From positions 751,187 to 815,186 of the forward strand of contig CABIXY010000002.1 in NCBI GenBank assembly GCA_902362805.1: a DNA stretch of 64,000 nucleotides, in the 5' to 3' direction. A program made the translations under genes and the position numbers. Source of the stretch: Eubacteriaceae bacterium (GTDB lineage: Bacteria; Bacillota; Clostridia; Peptostreptococcales; Anaerovoracaceae). The notes beneath the pieces are model-generated. The model made no database searches. It was not told the DNA's origin and was given only the letters and a program-made list of their open reading frames with translations. Shown piece by piece: positions 34,144-42,954 of the stretch. The stretch's first letter is position 1. The number at the start of each line of letters is the position of its first letter.

Positions 34144-34911
34144 TTAGAAATTGTAATCACTTTCTGAAAACTGCGGTTTTGCCACCAGATTGCCTGTGGC
34201 TAAATCATAAAATGCCGCTCTGGCCGTATAGAGATACGCCATGACAAACATGTTCGGAATATCGAAAACCACGGTTAAAATGATACCGAGGATACCGTTT
34301 GAAAAGAGTTCATAAGGCATAAATGCCGCTGGAAGTGCAGCAAGAATCAGCCAGCCGATGAAGGACAGACATAGGCAGAAGAATCTGGCCTTGTTGCCGT
34401 TCATCAGGAACTTGGTCTCGTTCATGCACTCCATAATGCCCTTTTCGGGATGGTCCGCCAGAATGAAAAATGCCTGACTGTAGCGGACAGCAGCGATGAT
34501 GCCAGGAATGACGAAAAGCAGCGACCACAGGAATGTAAAAAAGCCGACGACGATCATCAGTCCAAAGGCCTTGATAAAATACTCAAATCCGTTAAAAATA
34601 TATCCTGGATTGATATCTTTCTTTCTGAAAAATGCCAGTATAAAACTGCAAATTCCCAGCGTAAAAGCACCCATTAAAATGGTGTTATATAGGTTTGCTA
34701 CATATGACAGAGAGATATTCTGTTCTAAAATTTCGTTATAATAGTTCATGGCGGCATTCGGAAGCAATAATGACAATAGATTTGGAATGGTCGTGGTCAT
34801 CACATAAAACACAAAATATCCTACTGCCACCATGGGCCAGTTACCTCTCAAAGCATTTCTGGCAATTGCTCTAATCTCAGAAGATGTTTCTCTTACTATA
34901 ATATTATTCAT
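34144..34911 (-). CDS. DUF975 family membrane protein
   Basis: A 255-residue membrane protein with about five or six helices, typical of DUF975 (start SSEIRAIARNALRGNW; later LFVIPGIIAAVRYSQAFFIL and GIMECMNETKFLMNGNK). Function unknown. It is monocistronic between two oppositely directed or terminated units. Confidence 0.8.
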   Translation of the reverse strand: MNNIIVRETSSEIRAIARNALRGNWPMVAVGYFVFYVMTTTIPNLLSLLLPNAAMNYYNEILEQNISLSYVANLYNTILMGAFTLGICSFILAFFRKKDINPGYIFNGFEYFIKAFGLMIVVGFFTFLWSLLFVIPGIIAAVRYSQAFFILADHPEKGIMECMNETKFLMNGNKARFFCLCLSFIGWLILAALPAAFMPYELFSNGILGIILTVVFDIPNMFVMAYLYTARAAFYDLATGNLVAKPQFSESDYNF

Positions 34912-34992
34912 CTTTAAACTCCTTATTTTAATACTAACAAAAATATTATATAATAATTACAGAACAAATACAAATGAAATCGGAGAATTCAC

Positions 34993-35619
34993 ATGCTAAA
35001 AGCCTTAATCATTACATCTCACATAGACCATTTGGAACAGGTTTCCATAGATTTTACATCTTTTGATACCATCATCTGCGCCGACGGTGGTTTTTTGCTT
35101 GCTCAGAAACTGGGTCTCGTGCCAGATCTTTTAATCGGCGATTATGACTCTTGCGATCAGCCTGAGGATCAGGATGTCATCAAACTCCCTATGGAAAAGG
35201 ATATGACCGACAGCGAAGCTGCTATCGACCTGGCAGTTTCAAGAGGAGCCAGTCATATCACCGTGTTAGGCGGCCTCGGGGGGCGCTTTGACCACACCAT
35301 GGGCAATATGGGTATGCTGGCAAAATACTGCGGCAAAATACTGCACTTGGCCTTTGTCGATGGTCAAAACTACGTCTTCATGGCGACACCTGGCACAATT
35401 TCGGTGCCGAAAAATGCATATCGCTTTTTAGGTCTCATCAGTTATGGCGACAGCGCCAAAGGCGTCACCCTGCGCGGGGTAAAATATCCCCTCACCGATC
35501 ACTGCCTTACAAACACCACTACCCTGGGAGTAAGCAACGAAATCACAGAAGAAAACGCAGCGATTACCTTTTCCAGTGGAAAACTTTTGATCATCTTATC
35601 AAAAGATGTCAGCCAATAG
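34993..35619 (+). CDS. thiN: Thiamine pyrophosphokinase
   Basis: A 208-residue enzyme that transfers pyrophosphate from ATP to thiamine, giving TPP. Motifs DLLIGDYDS and GGLGGRFDHTMGN are clear. It overlaps the putative upstream extension of thiT, and the true thiT start is 13 bp after its stop, so thiamine uptake and activation are co-expressed. No TPP riboswitch is seen in the short AT-rich leader. Confidence 0.92.
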   Translation: MLKALIITSHIDHLEQVSIDFTSFDTIICADGGFLLAQKLGLVPDLLIGDYDSCDQPEDQDVIKLPMEKDMTDSEAAIDLAVSRGASHITVLGGLGGRFDHTMGNMGMLAKYCGKILHLAFVDGQNYVFMATPGTISVPKNAYRFLGLISYGDSAKGVTLRGVKYPLTDHCLTNTTTLGVSNEITEENAAITFSSGKLLIILSKDVSQ

Positions 35620-35632
35620 AACAGGAGTTCAT

Positions 35633-36274
35633 ATGTTTAAAAATCTACAGGGATTCTTTGAATCCACTACTGGCCAAATCCTTACCATCGGCATGATTAT
35701 TTTATTCTTCGCCCTTATTTTAATTCCTGGCAAGGGACAGAAAAGTAATAAAGCAGATACAAAAGCTTTGACAGTTTCCGCCTTGATGGTTGCATTAGCT
35801 ATGGGGCTCAATCAGCTGACTATATTTAAGATGCCTCAGGGCGGCAGTATCACCCTTTTGTCTATGTTGCCAATTGCCATCTGTTCCTATTTGCTGGGAA
35901 CCAGGCGTGGCGTCATAGCTGGTATGTGTCTGGGACTTTTAGATCTTATCTTTCATTCTTATGTGATTCATCCTGTGCAGTTTCTCGTAGATTATCCTCT
36001 CGCCTTCGGTGCTTTAGGGCTCGGCGGCGTGTTCGGCAATCAGAAAAATGGCCTGGTGAAAGGATATATTCTCGGCGTATTCGGCAGATATCTCTGTGCC
36101 GTATTCTCCGGCACTGTCTTTTTCGGAGCCTATGCGCCGGAAGGCTTTAGCCCTTTGACCTGGTCTCTGTGGTACAACCTGACTTATCTAGCGGCAGAAG
36201 CAATCATCACTGTGATAATTATTTCTCTTCCGCCAGTAAAGAAAGCGTTAGAAGGGTTGAAAAAACAGATGTAA
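35633..36274 (+). CDS. thiT: Energy-coupled thiamine transporter ThiT (ECF S component)
   Basis: A 213-residue membrane protein with about six helices, including the ThiT-type HPVQFLVDYPLAFGALGLGG motif and a thiamine-site region before it. It binds thiamine and needs the ECF A/A'/T module encoded elsewhere. The start at 35633 is preceded by CAGGAG. An N-terminal hydrophobic segment (residues 15-30) is longer than in the best known ThiT. Confidence 0.88.
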   Translation: MFKNLQGFFESTTGQILTIGMIILFFALILIPGKGQKSNKADTKALTVSALMVALAMGLNQLTIFKMPQGGSITLLSMLPIAICSYLLGTRRGVIAGMCLGLLDLIFHSYVIHPVQFLVDYPLAFGALGLGGVFGNQKNGLVKGYILGVFGRYLCAVFSGTVFFGAYAPEGFSPLTWSLWYNLTYLAAEAIITVIIISLPPVKKALEGLKKQM

Positions 36275-36328
36275 AATGTTATATTATTAACAATAGAATA
36301 TTTTTCTAAAAGAAAGGGAGACTTGAAA

Positions 36329-37105
36329 ATGTACGAGAATATCAAATATGAAGTAAATGAAGGTATCGGATATGTTACCATCAACAGACCAAAAGCTCTG
36401 AACGCACTGAACATGGACGTTCTAACAGATCTCTATGCTGCATTCACTGAAATCGAAGCTGACGAAGCAGTGAAAGCCGTTATCGTAACGGGAGAAGGAA
36501 AAGCTTTTGTTGCAGGTGCTGACATTGCGCAGATGAGTCAACTTAACGCCCTCGAAGGACGTGAAATGATGATTATGGGCCACAAGGTCATGAACCTGAT
36601 CGAATCCGTTGAGAAACCAGTTATTGCTGCCGTAAACGGTTTTGCTCTAGGCGGCGGATGTGAACTGGCGATGGCCTGCGATATCAGAATCGCTTCCGAA
36701 AAAGCAAAATTCGCACAGCCGGAAGTAGGTCTCGGCATTATCCCTGGATTTGGTGGAACGCAGAGACTTGCCAGACTAGTCGGCAAAGGCATGGCAAAAT
36801 ATATGATTATGACTGCCGAGATGATTTCTGCTGCTGAAGCGTATCGAATCGGTCTGGTCGAAAAGGTTGCTGCGCCAGAAGAACTGATGGACGAAGCCAT
36901 AAAAGTCGCTAAGACCATCGCTTCTAAAGCTCCTATTGCCATTGCAACAGCGAAGAGTGCTATCAACAATGGGTTTGATATGGACATGAAGTCAGCAAGT
37001 AAATTTGAAATCGAAACCTTCACGGCTGCTTTCGGTTCCGAAGATAAGACAGAAGGAATGGCCGCTTTCTTAGAAAAAAGAGCGCCGGAATTCAAGAACA
37101 AATAA
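36329..37105 (+). CDS. crt: Short-chain enoyl-CoA hydratase (crotonase)
   Basis: A 258-residue crotonase-fold enzyme. The oxyanion-hole motifs AFVAGADIAQM (near 62) and GFALGGGCELAMACD (near 105) and the catalytic Glu pair around GGCE and QPEVGLGIIPG are present. It hydrates crotonyl-CoA to 3-hydroxybutyryl-CoA in butyrate-type or amino-acid fermentation. The start at 36329 follows AAAGGGAG. It stands alone, not in a bcs operon, with its own terminator. Confidence 0.88.
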   Translation: MYENIKYEVNEGIGYVTINRPKALNALNMDVLTDLYAAFTEIEADEAVKAVIVTGEGKAFVAGADIAQMSQLNALEGREMMIMGHKVMNLIESVEKPVIAAVNGFALGGGCELAMACDIRIASEKAKFAQPEVGLGIIPGFGGTQRLARLVGKGMAKYMIMTAEMISAAEAYRIGLVEKVAAPEELMDEAIKVAKTIASKAPIAIATAKSAINNGFDMDMKSASKFEIETFTAAFGSEDKTEGMAAFLEKRAPEFKNK

Positions 37106-37117
37106 GACTACTTAATT

Positions 37118-37148
37118 AAAGAGGCTCCGCCATTGGCGGAGCCTCTTT
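37118..37148 (+). terminator. Terminator after crt (bidirectional)
   Basis: A perfect 14-bp stem AAAGAGGCTCCGCC / GGCGGAGCCTCTTT with an ATT loop. It also terminates the histidine-kinase operon coming from the other side. Confidence 0.9.
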
Positions 37149-37149
37149 A

Positions 37150-38757
37150 TTAATGCATCTCATATGGCAGTTTTATGACAAATTCTGTTCCTCTATCCTG
37201 CCTTGGCAGTTTTGACAATTCTATTGAACCGTTATGCCCTTCAACGATTTTTTTTGCCAGCGGAAGTCCGAGACCTGATCCGTTCTGGTTCCTGGCCTTT
37301 TCACCTACCACGAAAGGCTCAAAAACCGCATCTTTTATCTCAAAAGGAATACCATTGCCGTCGTCAGCCAAAATAATTTTTATTTCTTTGTCCTCTATTG
37401 TTATAGTGCAGAAAAAAGTCCTGCCTGGCAAATTATATTTCAAGAAATTTCCTGTGATGTTGTCATAAACTCTTTTAAACTTTTTCTGATCTAGGTTTAC
37501 AATAATCTTATTCTCGGGAATTTCTATTTCAAGTTCATATCCGCCGATATCGAATTCGTTGTATTTCTCTGCGAAATACTCCCTGGTGAATTCGCACAAG
37601 TCAATCCGTTCAAAATGAAAGGTATTATCAGGATGATCAATCTTCGCATATTCGTGGAACTCGTTGATCAGTTCGGTCAGTTCCCCAGATCTCTGATAAA
37701 TTGTTTCCAGATATTTTCTCTGCTCTTCTGGTGTCGCAAGACCGTCACAAATTGCGCCGGCGTAACCTTTGATAACTGTAATCGGTGTTTTCAGGTCATG
37801 TGAGATGTCTGCAATCATCTTCTGCTTCTCCTCTTGCAGTCTCTGATTCTGCTGTTCTGCAATGTTTAGAGCCTTAGACATCTCGTTGAAATTATCACAG
37901 ATTTCTACAAATTCCTTCGGTCCCTTGTAATCCAGAATGGTACCCCGATTGCCCGATGATAGATCCTTCATTGCTTGATTGAGCAGTCTGAGAGGTTTTT
38001 TGACTCTGACGCTGATCCATAAGGAAAAGAGCAGCAGCAACAGGATGTAGACAGCAAAAAATTCAACGATGAGTGCGAGAAATGCCTGTTTCATCTTTTT
38101 GAGGTCATTCCCCACGCTTTTTGGGCAGTATGCAAGAAGGATCCGCTTATTTCCTTCTGCATCCTTGAAGTTGCACTTTGACAAGGTATATTTTGATGTC
38201 GCATTCCTGGTCAAAAGTTCATACTCGCGTTTGGTCAGCTTATCTTTGTCCTGGTGTTCGGAAGAATAAAGAATATTGAGATTTTCATCTACTACATAAA
38301 GGGCATTTTTCACTTCTTCTCCCTGCTCTGTGTAAATTACCGTGGTCACCATTCGATCTGTAGAACCGTCTTCATTCTTATATTTTTCAATGGTCACGAT
38401 GGAGAAGTTGTTGTAATCAGATACATAGCTCAGTTCATAATCTGTATAGGACTCGTCTCTGTGTTTTTCGCTGTTGGAATAAAGCACCTGTTTTTTCTGA
38501 TCGAGAATCTGCACATAGCCGTTTTCCCCAAGAAGCCGTTCTACATCGATATTCTGATATTCACTCTGTTTTGCTTTGCCGAATTCTTCAGCAAGTTCTT
38601 TGATATGAGGGACATTCTGGTATTTCCCTGCATTCCACACTGCTGCAAAGAGTAATACAAACAAAAGAATGACAAGCACGATGGAAAAAAATACGTACTT
38701 GCCTAATATCATCGTTACGAATCTGCCTTTTACCCGCTTGTCCTTATTTCTTTTCAA
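37150..38757 (-). CDS. Two-component sensor histidine kinase
   Basis: A 535-residue membrane kinase. TM1 is at about 22-41, a large extracellular sensor domain at 42-223, TM2 at about 225-248, then HAMP, HisKA with the phosphoacceptor His320 in DISHDLKTP, and HATPase with N, G1 (DDGNGIP) and G2 (GSGLGLPL) boxes. It is the last of five overlapping genes and overlaps the response regulator by 14 bp. The signal is unknown; the operon suggests envelope state. Confidence 0.92.
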   Translation of the reverse strand: MKRNKDKRVKGRFVTMILGKYVFFSIVLVILLFVLLFAAVWNAGKYQNVPHIKELAEEFGKAKQSEYQNIDVERLLGENGYVQILDQKKQVLYSNSEKHRDESYTDYELSYVSDYNNFSIVTIEKYKNEDGSTDRMVTTVIYTEQGEEVKNALYVVDENLNILYSSEHQDKDKLTKREYELLTRNATSKYTLSKCNFKDAEGNKRILLAYCPKSVGNDLKKMKQAFLALIVEFFAVYILLLLLFSLWISVRVKKPLRLLNQAMKDLSSGNRGTILDYKGPKEFVEICDNFNEMSKALNIAEQQNQRLQEEKQKMIADISHDLKTPITVIKGYAGAICDGLATPEEQRKYLETIYQRSGELTELINEFHEYAKIDHPDNTFHFERIDLCEFTREYFAEKYNEFDIGGYELEIEIPENKIIVNLDQKKFKRVYDNITGNFLKYNLPGRTFFCTITIEDKEIKIILADDGNGIPFEIKDAVFEPFVVGEKARNQNGSGLGLPLAKKIVEGHNGSIELSKLPRQDRGTEFVIKLPYEMH

Positions 38758-39439
38758 TTTTATAACCCAGCCCTCTTATATTTTTAATAAACTCTGGATT
38801 CTTTGAATCATCACCTAGCTTATCTCGTATTTTTGATATATGTACGATGATAGAATTTTCGTCAGATTCGTAGAAGTCTCCATTAATTGATTGATAAATC
38901 TGTGCCTTTGTGAATACACGGCCTGGATTTTTCATGAGTAAAGCCAGTATTTTAAATTCTGTAGGCGTCAGAAAGACATTTTCACCATCCTTTTTCACCG
39001 TCATAGCATCCATATCAAGAATCAACCCTCCATTCTGCAACTGAGAAGAAACGTCTTTGATTTCATAACCGAGCTGATAGGCACGCCGTAAGTTAGAGTT
39101 GATCCTGGCTATGATTTCAAGAGGGTTAAAAGGTTTTGTCATATAATCATCTGCGCCTAGGTTTAGACCTAGGATTTTGTCATGATCCTGATTCTTAGCT
39201 GATAAGAAAATAATCGGGAAATCGTAAGTTTCCCGTATTTTCACAGCCAGTTCATAGCCGTCCATCTCCGGCATCATAATGTCCAGCACTGCCAAATCGA
39301 TTTTTTCCTGTCTGACTAATTTGTAGGCAGCTTCCCCGTTTTCCGCAGTCACTGTCCGATAGCCGTTACTTTCTAAGTATAGTTTCAAAAGATTAACGAT
39401 GTCCTTATCGTCTTCAGCAATGAGTATTGTATAAGCCAT
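38744..39439 (-). CDS. OmpR-family response regulator
   Basis: A 231-residue regulator. The receiver domain has acidic D10-D11, phosphoacceptor Asp53 in VLDIMMPEMDG and Lys in TKPFNP. The C-terminal winged helix (about 130-229) carries LTPTEFKILALLMKNPGRVFTK. It overlaps the kinase gene and the upstream flippase-like gene. A phased TTAA array before the first gene of the operon is a candidate binding region, which would make the operon autoregulated. Confidence 0.95.
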   Translation of the reverse strand: MAYTILIAEDDKDIVNLLKLYLESNGYRTVTAENGEAAYKLVRQEKIDLAVLDIMMPEMDGYELAVKIRETYDFPIIFLSAKNQDHDKILGLNLGADDYMTKPFNPLEIIARINSNLRRAYQLGYEIKDVSSQLQNGGLILDMDAMTVKKDGENVFLTPTEFKILALLMKNPGRVFTKAQIYQSINGDFYESDENSIIVHISKIRDKLGDDSKNPEFIKNIRGLGYKIEKK

Positions 39440-40463
39440 AACCGGCTCCCTTCTTTTTGATCAAAATGCCTCCTGCCACACAGAGTCCTGTGAGAAGCAC
39501 GAACAAGTAAAAACTAATACCCCTTGATAATACCATAGCACTGGATAAAATGCCAGCCGGAAACAGTGTTCTGAAGAGAATCATGAACGCACTTTCACTG
39601 ACGCCTAAAGCACCAGGCAGTGGCAGCGCCGATACTGCTACATAGAGTACCGCTTGCAGCGAGATGACCTCCGCCGCATTGAATTCACCCAGGCCAAAAC
39701 CTTTATAAATGAGAAAGGGAATGCTGTACATCGACAGAATCTGAACTAATGTCGTCGCCAGCGTCTTGGCAAAAATGACCTTGTTTTCCTTGAAATATCT
39801 GGCACTCTGCTGATATTCTGCAATCTGCTGCGTTAACAATTCTTCTAGTGCCTCTCCTCTGCTCCGACTAAATAGACTTACGAGTTTCACCACTACAGCA
39901 GCAGCTTTTTTAATAGCCTTTTTAGAAAAGATCGCCATGATCAGCAGCAGCATCACAATCAGGTTAAGTCCCAGCCCGATCAGCAGCAGGTATTTCAAAT
40001 TTCCCATAGATGCAGAAATCACGTCCTTTTGGTAAAAGAAACCGATAACAGACAGTGTCACTGTAACCGTTTCAAAGCTGAGTAACTCAAAGAGCAATGC
40101 CAAAGTAGAATGAGATACTTCGATATGATCTTTGTACATATAGTACACCTGCATAGGTTGTCCACCAGAGGCAGAAGGTGTTATCGAACTGAAGAAAAAG
40201 CCGACGGCTGCATACTTCAGTGCAGAAAAACTGCTCGTCTCGTAGCCAAAAAGTTTTAGACATCTGGCGATGTTCAGTGCTTCACAGCAAAGAAAGACAG
40301 CCATGGCGCAGATTCCAAACAAAATATAAGGCACCTGCACATGGGATACCGCATCCAAAATCTGACTAGCACTGTTGTCTTTCAGTATGATGTAGAAAGT
40401 CAATGCTAACAGCAAAACAAATAGTCCGCCGTTCTTTAAAATCTGTATTCCTTTATTGTTCAT
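39414..40463 (-). CDS. Lysylphosphatidylglycerol synthase transmembrane (UPF0104) family protein
   Basis: A 349-residue membrane protein with about eight helices and the family motif GFFFSSITPSASGGQPMQVYYM near residues 90-110 and LPLPGALGVSE near 290. It matches the flippase-like membrane half of MprF without the catalytic domain. Such proteins move lipids or glycolipid intermediates across the membrane. It overlaps both neighbours. Confidence 0.82.
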   Translation of the reverse strand: MNNKGIQILKNGGLFVLLLALTFYIILKDNSASQILDAVSHVQVPYILFGICAMAVFLCCEALNIARCLKLFGYETSSFSALKYAAVGFFFSSITPSASGGQPMQVYYMYKDHIEVSHSTLALLFELLSFETVTVTLSVIGFFYQKDVISASMGNLKYLLLIGLGLNLIVMLLLIMAIFSKKAIKKAAAVVVKLVSLFSRSRGEALEELLTQQIAEYQQSARYFKENKVIFAKTLATTLVQILSMYSIPFLIYKGFGLGEFNAAEVISLQAVLYVAVSALPLPGALGVSESAFMILFRTLFPAGILSSAMVLSRGISFYLFVLLTGLCVAGGILIKKKGAGYGLYNTHC

Positions 40464-41157
40464 GTTTTTGATCTAACAGTTTGAACTGATAGCCCTCCTC
40501 CAACCAGATTGGAATGGTCTTTTCCAATGCGGCTATGGTTCTCTCCGGTGCGTCTGGTGATTTTCCTCTTCCGTCGTGCAGGCAGATGACATCTCCCTTC
40601 CCGGTTCTCTTGAGTAATTTATATTGAATCTCTTCATCACTTGTATCCGCTTCCCAGTCTTCCGCCATGACATGCCAGATGACCTTTTTCAGGTTGTATT
40701 TCTTCAAGTTCATCAAAGTGAAAAGGTTTACATGTCCCCATGGCGGTCTGTAATATCTGACATCGACGTGTAAATCAGCCATGATCTTCATGCTCTTTTT
40801 AAATTCCCGATTGGTGTACATCGGTGTCTGCACCATGGCGCTCTTGTGTTCGAGAGAATGCAGACCGATCAGGTGGCCTTCTTCTTTCATTCTTTTGATC
40901 AAATCGGGGTGCGCCTGGGCAGATCTTGCGACTACAAAGAAAGATGCTTTTACATCGTATTCTTTCAACAAATCGAGAAGTTTTCCCGTATATTCTGCAC
41001 TAGGTCCGTCGTCAAAGGTCAGGTAAAGGTTTTTGTCCTTTTCACCGACCATTGAAAAGTATTTGGCCTTCCCACAAAGTGATGGTATGTAGCTGTATCC
41101 AGCCACAGCAGCAGCGGCAAAAGCAAGACTTGCCCTTTGTTTATTACTTAACTGCAT
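40453..41157 (-). CDS. Polysaccharide deacetylase family protein
   Basis: A 234-residue NodB-fold deacetylase. The N-terminus has a hydrophobic anchor or signal (AFAAAAVAGYSYIP). Catalytic motif TFDDGPS is near residue 47, then HSLEH near 100, and RPPWG near 137. It may deacetylate a cell-envelope glycan or glycolipid outside the membrane. Overlaps on both sides tie it to the glycosyltransferase and flippase-like proteins. Confidence 0.88.
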   Translation of the reverse strand: MQLSNKQRASLAFAAAAVAGYSYIPSLCGKAKYFSMVGEKDKNLYLTFDDGPSAEYTGKLLDLLKEYDVKASFFVVARSAQAHPDLIKRMKEEGHLIGLHSLEHKSAMVQTPMYTNREFKKSMKIMADLHVDVRYYRPPWGHVNLFTLMNLKKYNLKKVIWHVMAEDWEADTSDEEIQYKLLKRTGKGDVICLHDGRGKSPDAPERTIAALEKTIPIWLEEGYQFKLLDQKHEQ

Positions 41158-42221
41158 AGTTCTCTCTCCCCTGTTCTATCTCTATATAGTGAGCAATGTT
41201 CAAATTCTTCGATGATTTTCGTCATGTTGTCCTTCATGGTCTGAAGCAGTTTGTCATCATCAATCAAATGCAAAATGTCTTCAGTCTCATCCGCATCTTT
41301 GTTCCAAAGAACTCTTCCGATATTGTGCTCTTCGATATATTTGGCATTGCCAAATTCCTGTTCCAAGAATGGTTTAATTACATAGAGCGGTGTCTTCGAT
41401 GCGATGGCTTCAAAGGTAGTAATACCGCCGGCCTTAGTCACAATCAGGTCAGCTCTTCTCATATAATCGTCAACCTTTTCTGTATAGCCGATGGCTTCCA
41501 CATTGTCATACTTGGCTCTGATCTCTCGAACCAGTTTCTCGTTCTTGCCTGCAATTAAAGTGACTTTGATTTTGGGATTGTCATTTAAAGATTTTAAGAA
41601 ATCCCCGGATGAAGGAATGAGTCCCAGTCCTCCACCCATAATCAGGATTTCTTTTTGAGAGGATTTTTCTTGCGTATGGCCTGTGTAAAAGCATTGTCTG
41701 ACTGGGATGCCGCTGACGACAATTTTCTCTTCCAAAACCCCTTTTGAAATCAAAGTATTCTTTGTTACGGTGTCCCCCACAAAATATTTGTCAGTTCCAG
41801 GTGCGATCCACTCTTCGTGAGCCGTAATATCCGTCACGTATGTGTAAAGAGGGATATTGCATCTTCTCATTCTTTTGTATGCCGAGATGTACTGTGAGCA
41901 AACCGGGAAAGCGACCACGATAGCGTCTGCCTGATACCTGGAAATCAAGCGGTCGATTTTTCTCGTAACGGCAACCTTTAGAGGAACGGTGCCATTATTG
42001 CCCGCAGCCTTGTTTAATGAATTATATAAGCCAGAACAGCTGCTTACCAGGAAATTAAATCCCTTATAAATATATTTGCTGATTGCAGGAAACATATAAT
42101 CCATAAAATCAATAATTTTTACATTGTTTGCCTGGTTATCTTTTAAAATCTCTTCTTTAATTGCTTCAGCGGCCTTGATGTGGCCCATGCCGAAACGTCC
42201 TGTCAAAATTATAATATTCAT
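41148..42221 (-). CDS. MGDG-synthase/UgtP-type glycolipid glycosyltransferase
   Basis: A 357-residue GT-B enzyme. The N-terminus has the MGDG-synthase motif GRFGMGHIKAAEAI; the C-terminal half has the GT28 sugar-nucleotide motif VTKAGGITTFEAIA near residue 262. Family members add glucose or galactose to diacylglycerol in the cytosolic leaflet. As first gene of the five-gene operon it fits a model of making, flipping and trimming a glycolipid under two-component control. Confidence 0.87.
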   Translation of the reverse strand: MNIIILTGRFGMGHIKAAEAIKEEILKDNQANNVKIIDFMDYMFPAISKYIYKGFNFLVSSCSGLYNSLNKAAGNNGTVPLKVAVTRKIDRLISRYQADAIVVAFPVCSQYISAYKRMRRCNIPLYTYVTDITAHEEWIAPGTDKYFVGDTVTKNTLISKGVLEEKIVVSGIPVRQCFYTGHTQEKSSQKEILIMGGGLGLIPSSGDFLKSLNDNPKIKVTLIAGKNEKLVREIRAKYDNVEAIGYTEKVDDYMRRADLIVTKAGGITTFEAIASKTPLYVIKPFLEQEFGNAKYIEEHNIGRVLWNKDADETEDILHLIDDDKLLQTMKDNMTKIIEEFEHCSLYRDRTGERELCS

Positions 42222-42269
42222 ATCTATACCCCTTTTGATTTAGTATAGATATATCATAACGCACATTTC

Positions 42270-42317
42270 TTAAATGCCACTTAACCCAAGATTAAGATTT
42301 GTTAATGATTTTATTAA
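42270..42317 (-). promoter_or_regulatory. Phased TTAA array upstream of the envelope operon
   Basis: Five TTAA tetramers occur at 42270, 42281, 42292, 42302 and 42314, spaced 11, 11, 10 and 12 bp, one per helical turn. The array lies about 50-95 bp before the glycosyltransferase start. Direct half-sites at helical phase are typical of OmpR/PhoP-type regulators. A plausible -10 (TATGAT) lies downstream with no good -35. Confidence 0.5.
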
Positions 42318-42350
42318 GAAATTATTACAGCCACAGTAATATGAATAAGC

Positions 42351-42388
42351 AAAAACGAACTAGTCCGAATTCGGACTAGTTCGTTTTT
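42351..42388. terminator. Perfect 38-bp palindrome, bidirectional terminator
   Basis: Two fully complementary 19-base arms (AAAAACGAACTAGTCCGAA and complement) with no loop bases set apart. T-runs lie on both strands. It ends the MGMT-like gene (stop at 42409) and isolates the envelope-operon promoter. Confidence 0.75.
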
Positions 42389-42408
42389 GATAAACGATAA
42401 CATAACCG

Positions 42409-42885
42409 CTAAAGCACTATTTGTACCGCCTCATAGTCTTTAACATAATAGCGGATATTTTTCCGCCCTCTTTGTACGATAGTATGCCCCTCTGCCTCCA
42501 GCTTTTCTTTCTGCGCTTCTATTCCGCCAGGATACTTCGGATTGAGCTCGCCCTGTGCTTTCAGCGTCCGCCAGTACGGGGTTTCGTCGTCTTTCCGCTG
42601 ATAACTGGCCCAGGCCGCGATGGATACAAAGATACCCGCTGTGATGGGATCCGTAAAGTCTGCATCATTATGCGCTGCAAAATGTTCCCTGATTTTTCCC
42701 ACGGTAATCACCTTGCCAAAAGGAATCGTTTTCATCACCTTGTCATATTCCATAGGCGGTGCAAAGTACATTCTTTCCCCACCGTATTTTTCTATGGTTT
42801 TCTGATCGGTTACGATTTGAATCTTGGGCATATCGTTATCCCTTTGCAGCATGGCGTTAAAATCTTTCTTATCTTCATTTGCCAT
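42409..42885 (-). CDS. Alkyltransferase-like protein (MGMT family, no catalytic Cys)
   Basis: A 158-residue protein with the MGMT-like C-terminal DNA-binding fold (IPFGKVITVGKIREHF). In O6-methylguanine methyltransferases a PCHR motif carries the reactive Cys; here the matching place reads PYWRTL, so methyl transfer is not possible. Alkyltransferase-like proteins with such changes bind alkylated DNA and flag it to nucleotide excision repair. The start at 42885 has GGAGGTGA upstream. It probably shares a transcript with the DUF2284 gene. Confidence 0.7.
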   Translation of the reverse strand: MANEDKKDFNAMLQRDNDMPKIQIVTDQKTIEKYGGERMYFAPPMEYDKVMKTIPFGKVITVGKIREHFAAHNDADFTDPITAGIFVSIAAWASYQRKDDETPYWRTLKAQGELNPKYPGGIEAQKEKLEAEGHTIVQRGRKNIRYYVKDYEAVQIVL

Positions 42886-42954
42886 TTGGTCACCTCCACT
42901 TTCTTTCTGTGAGGATACATCATTTCTAACATAAATGCAATGAGACTGTTTCAA

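Noticed and set aside
34920..34992. TPP riboswitch before thiN-thiT
   Set aside because: The leader is short and AT-rich and lacks the CTGAGA and ACCTGA elements.
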